From NCBI RefSeq assembly GCF_000499205.1, contig NZ_AWUK01000050.1, positions 1 through 38,978 of the forward strand: DNA of 38,978 bases. Reading direction: 5' to 3'. The notes beneath the pieces are model-generated. The model saw only the letters and a list, made by a program, of their open reading frames with translations, had not been told where the DNA came from and made no database searches. The translations under genes and the position numbers were made by a program. Shown here in pieces: positions 9,401 to 21,400 of this stretch; position 1 is the first letter of the stretch; each line of letters starts with the position of its first letter. The DNA is from Paenibacillus sp. MAEPY2 (GTDB lineage: Bacteria; Bacillota; Bacilli; Paenibacillales; Paenibacillaceae).

Positions 9401-12400
9401 AGTTGATATTCAAATATGGAACGAAGCCCCTCATGGCGCTGTATCACCCGTCCAAAGCTGTATTTCAATATCTCCACATCAACGTTACCCTTTAATTCCA
9501 CAAATACCTGCTCAAAATAGGCGTGTGATGTTTCTTGCGCCAGCGAATGGTACAGCATGCCGGATTGCATTAGAGTCAACGGATACATTTTGCTGATCAC
9601 AAGAGGATCAATTCTGTTTTGTATCGCTTCCAACTCCGCTATGGATACAGGATGCTTCCCATAATCGGATGGAGTTCTCTCTGTGCCCTGCTTGTTCCGA
9701 CAGTGGTGAACGATTTGATGCAAGTTGTCCATGAACAATCGATTAAGCTGTTCAGCAGTCTCAGCTTCATATATTCCATCACTGTAAGTCGTATGAACGG
9801 TGAACTTCCCATCCATGACAACTGCATTGATTTCAAAATCATGCTCTCTGGTGAGCTGTCCACCCACCGTTTGTCCTACCGGGATATGGGACGAACGGAA
9901 AACGTTCCGTTCCAGACTGCTATCCAGTTCACCCATATAATTGAACAAAATTGGTGCTTCCTTTTCATCTGCAAAACCGTGCTGATCAGCCATATACTTC
10001 AGAATTCCGTATCCGATGCCTTTATTGGGAATCGCTCTCAGTGTTTCCTTGACTGTTTTAATTGCCTTAGGCAATTCCAGCTCTTGATACAGGTCAAATA
10101 CTACCGGGTATACGGATGTAAACCACCCGACCGTTCTGCTGACATTCAGCTCGGATACAAGCGCTTGTCGGCCATGCCCCTCCAGCATGATTTTGAACCG
10201 AGGTTGACCGGTTATTTCGGTTACACTTAGCATAAGTGCAGTCAACAGAATGTCATTAATCTCCGTTTGGTAGGCTCTGTTTGTCTGTTGAAGAAGCCAG
10301 CCGGTTTGTTCACGATCAAGCTCAGATACAAGGGTAGCGCTATGACCATGGTCACGAACTGTATTCGTTGTTTGGCACTGAGAATCCAGCAAAGGCGTAT
10401 AAACACTGGACATGTTTCTCCAGAACGCTTGCTCCTTTTGCAAAAGGTGATGTTTGGAATACGACTTTAAAGCAGCAGCAAATTGCTGGTAAGAGACGGT
10501 TTTGGGTCCCACATCCAACGGCTTTTGTTCGACCGCTTGAATGTATAACCACTCCAAATCTTCGAGCAAAATTCTCCAGGACACACCATCCATGACCAAA
10601 TGATGAATGGTGATTAACAGGTGTTCGCCCTCATCGAGCCGGAAAAGCCGGAGTTTAACGAGCTGTCCCTCGTGAATCTCCATGTTCTTATGCAACAACG
10701 ATGCCTGCTCTTCAATGAATGCCTCTGGTTGTGCTACGCCTCTGACATCCACAACATCGAATTCAAACATACCGCTTCTATAGCTTGGGATGGTCTGGGT
10801 CATTTCTCCAGAGGAGTTGTAGCCATAAACCATTCTTAACCCGTCATGATGCTCCATCAGTTTATCGAAACTAAGCCGAATGGCGTTCTGATCGAATCCT
10901 TCCTGCCTGAATAACATAAAAGCCTGATTGTAATGGTTGTGATCCGTATCGTTTCTTGCAAAAAAACGCTGCTGAATAGGCGTTAGGAAAACCTCGCCTG
11001 TCACCTCAGCATTTCCAGTAGTTGGAGTCTGGGAATGCTTAACATATGGACTAAGCTGCCGGATCGTCGGGTTGGCAAAGAGATCCTTCATTTCTACTTT
11101 CAAACCCAGTTTGGACAATCCTGAAATCGTCTGAAGCGCCTTGATGGAATCCCCACCCATGACAAAAAAGTTGTGATGAATTCCAATGCAATCCAGATTC
11201 AAGATGTTCTCCCATATCTGAACAAGCTTTTGCTCTTTGTCGTTCCTTGGTGGTTCATACTTCGCGTCATCCAGTATGCGGTTGCCCGGTTCAGGAAGTC
11301 GAGAGCGATCTACTTTTCCGCTTACTGTTCTTGGCAAGTGATCCATTTTAACAAAATGAGCTGGTATCATATATGAAGGAACCTGTAACTCAAGTCTCTC
11401 ACGAACGTCCATAATGGAGAGCCCCGGATCAGCAATTACAATATACGCACAGAGATAATCATTACCACTGTCATCCTGACCTGCGTTAAGAAATGCCTCC
11501 TGAATTACCTCCAGGCGGGTTAACTGGTACTCCACTTCTCCCAGTTCAATTCGATAACCACGGATTTTGACCTGATCATCCTGTCTGCCAACAAATTCAA
11601 TGGTTCCATCCGGCAGCCATTTGGCAGTATCACCTGTACGATACATTTTCCGATCGTTGTCTATAGGTGAATCCACAAACTTCTCTGCCGTAAGGTCTGG
11701 TTGATTCAAGTAACCGCGTGCCACTCCCTCACCCGAAATGCACAACTCACCCGGTACACCAACCGGCTGTGGACGATTGTAACGATCCATAATCAGGATG
11801 CTTGTATTTCGGATCGGTCTGCCGATCGGAATCGTTCCTGATCGCTCGCCTGTTCCATACATGATTCTGTTCCAAGCCGCGTCCACCGTGCATTCCGTCG
11901 GTCCATATACGTTTGTAACGTTTGCTTTCATTCCAGGGAGCGTGGTATATACTTCATCGAGAAGGTCAAAGGTCAGCACGTCCCCACCGATAATCAGCTC
12001 TTGCAGTTCATATTGATGTTTGCATCCGGCCGAGGCCAGGGTGAGCAATTTCAGATGAGCAGGCGTACCATCGGACACATGAATATGATGATGAGCATAA
12101 TAATTCAGCAAAAGATCTGCTTCCCAGACTGTGCTCTTAGGCACGATATGCAGTGCATGTCCGAGCAGCAAAGCAGCAAAAATCTGCTTTACGGATGCAT
12201 CAAAGATATATGGAGCAATCAATGCAATATTTAGAGGCGTCTCATAGTGCTGATATACCGCCTCCACCAGTCCGTCCACCAGATTGTGAACATTGTAGTG
12301 TTCAACAACGACTCCTTTGGGTCTGCCAGTAGATCCCGAAGTATAAATGACATAAGCCGCATCGCTGGAATGGTTGATCATGTCCGGTTCACGTACTGGT

Positions 12401-15400
12401 TCACGTACCCCTGAACGATCCAATGCATCCAATAAAATAACTGTACCTTTAAACGCAAGGTCATCCACCATGGAATGATCTGCTGTACATAATAAACGCG
12501 CACCACTGTCAGTCAGCATATAACGCTTGCGCTCAGCAGGAAGTTCAGGATCGATCGGCATGTAAGCCGCCCCTGATTTGAGCACACCTACAATCGCAAC
12601 GATCATATTTATGGAGCGCTCCACCATCACTGCTACAATGTGATTTGGTCCTGCTCCTTCCTTACGTAACTCGCAAGCCAGGACATTCGCCCTCTCATTC
12701 AACATGCGGTAGGTCAGCTGCTCATTCTCAAAAACTAAAGCGATGTTGTCCGGATTGCGTTCAACCTGCTCCATAAACATCTGGACCAGTGTTTTGTCCC
12801 GCTCATAGGCCTGTCTCGGCGGGTTGAACCCTGTCAGAACGGTTTTCTCTGGTTGCGTCAGAATATCCAATTGATCCAGTCGCACTTCTGGAGCAGCAGC
12901 GACCTGTCTCAATATCTCAACAAAATGTTCAGCAAAGCGCTGAATACGCTCCGCTCGGAACACATCCGTGTTATATTCCAGTTCGAGATTCCAGCTCAGG
13001 TTGGTTTTGTTCACCCTGGCCGTCATATCAAATTTGGAACGTTGGATGCCATCTTCAAGCAATATGGCCTCCACATCGTTCATATGAAGCTGTAGCCAAT
13101 CTGTATTCTGAACAAGCATGACGTCGAACAATGGATTACGTGAAGGATCACGCTTCACATCCACCTGTTCAACCAAACGTTCAAATGGATATTCCTGATG
13201 CTCATAGGCCTGGAGTGTGTTCTCCTTCACCTGCTCCAGATATTGGCGGAAGGTATAATGGCCCCGTGGTGCATTTCTGAGAACAATCGTGTTGACAAAC
13301 ATGCCGATAACACGGTTGAGATCATCATGATTCCGGCCTGAAACCGGCGTACCAATCAGGATATCTTCCTGTCCGGTATATCTGGAGAGCAGTGTTGTAA
13401 ATGCAGAGACAAACAGCATATACATGGTGGCTCCCTGATCGTTGGCCAGCTGCTCCAGCGCAGCCGTCAATGTTTTGTCCAGAGGCAAATGAATCTGGTC
13501 ACCATTAAACGACTTGGTCTTTGGCCGTGCAAAATCCAAAGGCAGGTCAAGAACCGGAACCTCTTCCTTCAGCACATCTGCCCAATACTTTTCATGCCGG
13601 ATCGAGTCACTGCTTGATTGACGCTCATATGCCCACAGTGAATAATCCTTGTACTGCGCGGCTACAGGTGGCATTTTTTTGCCATTGTAGAGCTCGGCCA
13701 GTTCATGCAATAGAATTCCGATGGAAATTCCATCTGAAATCATATGATGCATGTCCAGCAAAAGGACATGTTCGTCTGCTTGGGTTTGCACAAGTTCAGC
13801 CCGCATCAGCGGAGCCTGTTCCAATGAAAAAGGTTGTACCCAGTCGGATAGAACAGGTGATTCCACTTCTGCACGGATGGAACTGTACTGCACTTCAAAA
13901 TCAACACTTGGCATAATTTTTTGAGCAGGCTTACCCTGATTCATGACAAATGAAGTTCGAAGCGATTCATGTCTTGCAATCAGGCAGGAGAACGCCTCAT
14001 TCAATTGTTTTTTATTTATGCTCCCCTTTAATTTCATGGCAAGAGGCATGTTATAGGCCGTACCCGTTGGACCCAGATTGCTCAAAATATAAATTCTTTG
14101 CTGTGCCGCTGATAAATCATACAAGTACTGCAATGGTGCATGAGGAATGGATGTATATTTGCTTTTTTTATGATCCAAAATATATTGGGCCATGCCCCGG
14201 ATTGTAGGTGTACGGAAAATTTGCACCAGCGGCATTTCTACCTGCATCTCCTTGTGTAATCTGGAGATCAGTATGGTTGCCAGCAGGGAGTGTCCACCAA
14301 TATCGAAGAATCGGTCATGAACACCCAAATTTCCAATTTTTAAAATATCCTGCCAAAGAGTAACCAGTGCAACTTCAACCGGATTTCTTGGTGGTTCATA
14401 CCCGATGGTCTCCCGGTTATCCGATGGTGTCGGCATCGGCAGCGCCTTGCGGTTTACTTTCCCATTAGCTGTTAAAGGCAAGCGATCCATCATGACAAGG
14501 TGGGTAGGCACCATATACGAAGGCAAACGACGGGTTAATTCTTCTTTAATCTTATCAATCACGTCCACAGGATGCCCCTCATGACACACCACGTAACCGC
14601 AAAGTATTGGCAAGTCTGCCGGGTCTGTATGCGCGATAACTGCCGCCTCTAACACCCTTGGGTCCTGTAACAGCAGATGTTCAATTTCTCCAAGCTCAAT
14701 ACGGAATCCGCGTATTTTCACCTGATCATCCATGCGACCCAAATATTCAATATTGCCGTCCGGCAGCCAACGCACCCAATCGCCGGTCCGATACATCTTT
14801 TGTTCTGGATTGAACGGATGTTGGACAAACTTCTCTGCCGTTAACTGAGGCCTGTTCAAATACCCTTTTGCAAGTCCGGCTCCGCTTATGCACAATTCCC
14901 CCGGAACCCCTATGGGCGAAAGCTGGTCACTGCCACTCAGAATGAAAACGGTAGTATTCGGCAGTGGTTGACCTATAGGGATATTGGCATACATCTGATT
15001 TATGGTAAAACTTGTGGTGACGACTGTATTTTCAGTTGGACCGTAATTGTTTACAACCTCATAGTTCCGGGGTTCAAAATAATTCAGCTTGTCTCCCCCC
15101 GTCAGCAATGTTCGAAGGGAATGGTTCTCCTGCCGGATAAACTGCTCGCAAATCGCTGTAGGCAGGAACGCAATGCTAATCTGATGCTGATGGAAGTAGT
15201 CATTGATACGAACCACATCCAGTCTGATTTCATCCTGAATCAGATGTACGGAAGCCCCTGCCAACAGGTATGGAAACAATTCCCATACAAAAGCATCAAA
15301 GCTCAAGCTAGCATAGCTGGCACTGCGATCAGCATCAGTGATCTGATACCGTTTATGGTGCCATGTACACAAATGAACAAGTGATTGGTGTGAAACCATC

Positions 15401-18400
15401 ACTCCCTTCGGCTGACCTGTAGAACCTGATGTGTAAATAACATAAGCCAGATTCCGACTTTGCCCCCGTATTGGTTGCAAGGAAGAGGAGATCAGGAATT
15501 CATCCGTTTGCACAAGTTCAGTCTGCAAATCAATGAGATGGACAGAGCTTTCTTTTCCCTGAACGACATGTTCAAACCGTTGCTTCGGTGTTAATACCCA
15601 TTGGGTCTGACTGTCTTCAAGCATGTAATGGATACGTTCATTCGGGTAGGCCGGGTCAATGGGTAAGTATGCTCCGCCTGCTTTTAGAACTGCCAGCATG
15701 CCGATCACCGCATCGATTGAACGCTCTGCGAGGACCCCGACGATGTTGTTATCACGCACTCCTTTTTTTCGTAGTACTTCAGCAAGCTGTTCACTCCGAT
15801 GGTTCAACTCGCGATAGGTTACCTGTTTTTCGCCCATCACCAGAGCAACATGATCCGGTGTACGTCTCACTTGCTGTTCAAAGAGCTCATCCACAGTTTT
15901 ATGCAAAGGATACTCCAGGGATGGTGGATTAAAGGTATGAATCAACTGATCTCTTTCTCCCGGAGACAGACTTTCAATTTCGCTAAGCGGCTGTTCCAGA
16001 CCGGATATCATGTTTCCTACTAAGGCAATATAGTTGTCACTCATGCGCTGAATGGTTTCCTGACTAAACAAATCGGTGGAATACTCAACGTTAAGCACGA
16101 TTTCATTTTCAAACTCAAGGATGTTGAATGTCAGATCAAATTTTGCATTATCCAGATTGAACATGACAGGTGACAACTTCATACCTTCTGTTTCACGGGT
16201 AAACAGCGAAGCGTTCTCCAGCGAGAACATCGTGTCAAACAACGGATTACGATTGATCTCACGTTCTGCACCTGTTTTTCGTACCAATTCATCAAATGCA
16301 TACTCTGAATGTTCAAAGGCTGCTACGGTTGTTTGTTTGATTTGCTCAATTAACTGTCTGACACTATCCGATTCGTTCATCTGGTTTCGCAATGCAATGG
16401 TGTTCACGAATACACCAAACATATGTTGTAACGGCTCATGCAGACGGCCAGAGGCAGCCGCACCCACAACCAGATCTTTCTCGTGGGTATATCGGTGCAA
16501 TAAAAGGAAATAGGCACTAAGCATCACCATGTACAACGTTGATCCGGTGTCCTTGGCAAGCTGCCTGATGTCGCGGGTCAGGCTCTCACCCAAGTGACTA
16601 TATATGTTGTTTCCTTCATACGTATTAATCTCAGGTCGTTTAAAGTCGTAAGGAAGCTCAAGCGTTGGCGGGGGACTACTATAGACATCCAGCCAGTACG
16701 CCTCCTGTTTCGCCATTTCATCCGAATGCCCGTACTGTTCCTGCCATGCCGTATAATCCAGATAATGCACGTCAACGTCTGGAAGAATCGAGCCACTGTA
16801 CAGCTCAAGCAATTCGTTCATCAAAATGCCTTGAGATGTACCGTCAGCCACAATATGGTGGAAATTTATAATGAACAAATGACGCCCATGGCCAATTCTC
16901 ACCAGTTTTGCCCTCATTAAAGGAGGCTGGCGAAGGTCAAAAACTTGAGTGGACTGTTTGCACAGGCTGCTTGTCAAACAAACGAGTTCATGGTCATCTG
17001 TATCGAGCTCTCCCAGATCATCATAATCAAGTGTAAAGGCTACGTTTGTATGGACCGTCTGGACAAGCTCATCCTCTATCACTTCAAATCCGGTTCTCAG
17101 TATTTCATGCCTTGCAATAAAGGTTTGAAGCGCTCTTTCAAGCCGTATGAAGTGTACTTCTCCTTCCATAAAGAGCGCCATGGGAATGTGGTAGGCTCCC
17201 CTGTTGTTTTCAAGCAGCGAGAGTGTATACATGCTTTTCTGCGCTGCAGAAGCCCTAAATCGGTCACGGCGACTTAATTTCTCAATGATCACAGCAGGTT
17301 TCACATGTGCTTTTGTAGCCAAATACTGTTCCAGGCTGTATATCGTATCATTTCGGAACATTTCACCAATCGGAACTTCAACATGAAGCCGCTTCTTCAC
17401 TTCAGCCACAATCGCCATAATTTTCAGCGAATCTCCGCCCAGATCAAAACAGCTTACATTCATGCCAATCTGCTTCAAGCCAAATACATCTCTCCAGATC
17501 TGAAGCAGCTGTTCCTGAATGGAATTGACAGGCTCTGTATCCACCACAACCTGTTCACGAACAGTGAGTTGATGCTGCCTTGCCACTTGCTCCAGTACCG
17601 CTTTATTGACCTTGCCATTGGCAGTAAGCGGAACTTCATCTACTTTCAGAAACATGGACGGAACCATGTAATTTGGCAATTTACTTTGCAAAAGAACTTT
17701 CAGTGGCAGTGTGTCCACATTCTGATCTGCAACAACAAAGGCAAAGAGGCTCTTGACTCCGTTCTCGCCAGCAACATCAATAACAGCTGCCTTTTGCACG
17801 TCATCGGCTTGCAAAAGCACATTCTCAATTTCACCAAGTTCTACCCGATAACCTTTGATTTTGACCTGGCTATCTTTTCTGCCCAGAAACTCCACATACC
17901 CTTCGGATCGAAGGACACCGAAATCTCCTGTCTTGTAGATGTAACCCAACTGCGGATGGACGATGAAAGACTGTCTCGTTTTTTCCTCGTCATGCAGATA
18001 ACCGCTTGCTACACCACTTCCACCAATGTACAACTCTCCCTCAACATCTATAGGGCAGGGTTGAAGTTGTCTGTTCAGCACATGAATCTGTTGATTGGCC
18101 AGTGGTCTGCCATAAGGGATGCTTTTCCATTGCTCAGACACTGCCGTGATTGGATAATAAATGGACCATATCGATGCTTCAGTCGCTCCTCCCAAACTGA
18201 CCACCTCAGATTCAGGAAATACATCTACTATTTTCTGAGGAAGCCGGAGGGATATCCAGTCACCACTAAGCAATACCAGACGAAGGTCGTTGTTCTTCTC
18301 TCCCGGTGAATACAGATCAACACACATGTCCATAAGAGCAGGAACCGAATTCCAAATGGTGATTTTTTCTTGTTCCATCACGTTCTTGAGCTGAAACATG

Positions 18401-21400
18401 TCACGCTGATCATCAATAAGAACCAGACAAGCACCACAGCTGACTGCGCCGAAAATATCATAGACAGACAAGTCAAAACATAATGAAGATATACCCATCA
18501 TTCGATCACTGGAGGTTACGTTAAACCGTTCATTCATATCCAGGATCGTATTGGCTGCTGCACCGTGCTTGATCTGCACACCCTTGGGCTTACCTGTGCT
18601 GCCAGAAGTGAAAATTACATAAGCCATATCATCATTCGTCACTCCGCTGTTTATGGATTCCGCAGAGTAGGTTTCTAACGCTTCCGTCTCGTATAGCTCC
18701 GGCATGATGAAAAATTTACAGTTGGCCTTTTCGCGAATATACTGCTTGCGTTCCTCCGGATAGTCCGGATCAAGCGGAATATACGCTGCTCCCGCTTTGA
18801 GCACACCGAATATATTCACAATGGTGTCAATGCATCTCTTGCCATACACACCAATATAATCGCCCCGCTGTACTCCGTGATCGATCAAATACCTGGCAAT
18901 CTGATTCGATCTGCGTTCCAACTCTATGTAACAAATGGAACGTTCATGATGCTGAATCGCCACCCGATCTCCGAATCTGATCGCTGTTACAGTTAACAGG
19001 TCATGCAGAGGCTTCAGAGCCAACGGCTTGCTCGTATCGTTGTACTGTTCGATGAGCTGCCTGCTCGATTGACTCAACTCAAGCTCGGTAATTTGTGTTG
19101 CAGAGATCACTTGGTTCAGTAGGATCAGATACTGCTGAAACATGGATTCAATCACTTCTTTTTCAAACAATTGATCCACAAAGTCCCACGTGATATACAA
19201 GCCGCCATTGATTTCATAGACCTGATTATCAATATAAACCTGTGAGGTTCTTGTACTGAAATACTTGATCTGGTCGAAGTTAAACAAAGCGTCAAATGAA
19301 TCTTCCACATTCTCATTTAAGACACTCGTAAATACAATTGGCATGACCGCTCTTTTGTGCATATCATGTTTTTTGCCCAATTGTCTTATAAAATCAACGC
19401 CATCATAATGTCTGTGATCCAGTGCATCCAGCAATGAATGTTGAACCGACTCTGTAAAGGTCCAGAACGAATTCATCGAATTCCGTGTATCAATATCCAG
19501 CAACATTAGCGTTGTAAAGTCTCCAGCCATCCTCTGCACATCTTCATGAAACGGAATCCGGTTAAATACGGTCAGGTTAACCCCAAATCTCTCCTGGTTC
19601 GACCAGTGTGCAAGTACATAAGCATAGGCTGCGCACAAAATGGAGGTTGGCGTAACGTTATGCTGCCTTGCCTGCTGTTTGAGCTTGTTCCAATGTTCAC
19701 CCGTAATAAAATTCGAGAACTTGCTGAATTGGGGCACGTTTATGTCTGAGGGATCACATTTGAGCGGCAAAGCCGGAGAACCAGGGAAGTCTTCCAGCTT
19801 GTCCATCCAGTACTGTTGATCCTTGAAATAACGTGCCGACTGTTTGAAACGTGTCATGGCCTGAACATAGTCCCTAAAATTATATTGAAGCTCCGGCAGT
19901 TCCTGATCCCCGTTTGCATAGAGCCATTTGAATTCCTTGATGAGCAGCTTCAAGCTGCTGTCATCACATATGAGCGGGTCCAGGTTCAGATAAAAGTAAT
20001 ACTGACGCTCTGACATCCGATAAGCTTTCATTTCAAATAAGGGCCACTCGCTTGGAATAATAACTTTTGTCATCATTCGTTGTCTCTCTGCTTCCATTCG
20101 CGAGCTACGATATGCCGTATCCCATTCTGACACGTCTATCACTTCTACCGTGTATAACGGTGGTTTTTTTAATATTTGCTGTGTCCCATTCTCATACACA
20201 ACTGTTCGTAAAATGGGATGCCTGTTGATCAATTTCTGCAAGGTTGCATTAACCAAATCCATATCGGCCTCTGCCTCGAATTCGACCGTAAAATTGGTTG
20301 CAGCTCCACCCATCTCAAACGCAGGGTCACGTCCAATCAAATAAGCCAACTGAATACCCGTGAGACCGAATGGCTCAAGCATATTGGCAGGATCACCTTG
20401 ATCCGTGAAGTAAGCCTCCGTGTTATCCTCATCATTATTTTCTTCCAAAAATTTTGCTATATTTTGTATCGTTCCAAGACGGAAAAGCTGGTTTAATGGC
20501 AGACTTGCACTTAAATCCTCATTAATCCGTGCAATCACTTCAATGGCATTAAGCGAATGACCGCCCAGATGTGCAAAACTGTCATGTACACTCAACTGCT
20601 CGATCTGTAGTACATCTTTCCAAATCAAGGACAGACGCTGTTCCAACTCCGTTGTCGGAGCAACGTATACCCTCCCTGAATGGATACTGTGATCCGGCTC
20701 GGGTAATTCACTCTTGTTAATCTTGCCATTAGCAGTCAGCGGAAGCTGCTCCAGCTTGACATAATAGTTTGGTACCATGTACTCCGGTATTCTCTGCTCC
20801 AGGAAAAGACGCAGCTCCTCAATCGAGGTTTCCTGGGTCAACACCATATATGCACACAGATAGGAATGGCCCGCATCGTTTGTTCGCATCATGACAAAGG
20901 CCTCTGCTACCGCATCATGCCGGGACAAATGGGTTTCAATTTCCCCCAGCTCGATCCGAAAACCGCGAAGCTTCACCTGCTGATCCATTCGATCCAAAAA
21001 TTCAAGGGTATGCTCAGGCGTCCAGCGAACCAAATCACCCGTGCGGTACATCCGCTCTGATGTAAGGAAAGGATGAGAAACGAATTTTTGTTCCGTGAGC
21101 TCATCGTTATTCAAATAACCGAGTGCCAGTCCATCACCGGATATGCATAATTCCCCGGCTGTTCCGACAGGGACGGGATGATCATGCTGATCCAGCACCA
21201 GAACGGAGGTATTTGCGATAGGTCTACCTATCGGTATTGTAAGCGCTTCCTCATCGATTTCGTTTACAGCATAATACGTCGCAAAAACCGTGCTTTCCGT
21301 AGGTCCATAAACGTGAATAAGCTTGTTTTCCCCCATATATTCAAACGCTTTTTTTACATGTGTCAGTGAAACTCTTTCACCACCAAAGAGCACTTTGCGA

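Noticed and set aside
9619..10230. 203-codon open frame on the plus strand
   Set aside because: Antisense to the E domain and the following C domain of the NRPS; no start signal or family features.
17305..18309. 334-codon open frame on the plus strand
   Set aside because: It lies antisense to the Cys A domain and T domain of the NRPS, has no ribosome site and no recognisable motif. It is a shadow of the coding strand.
17311..20388. Oxidase domain or thiazole formation in the Cys module
   Set aside because: No insertion is seen in the A domain or between A and T; only Cy-A-T is present, so a thiazoline is the direct product.
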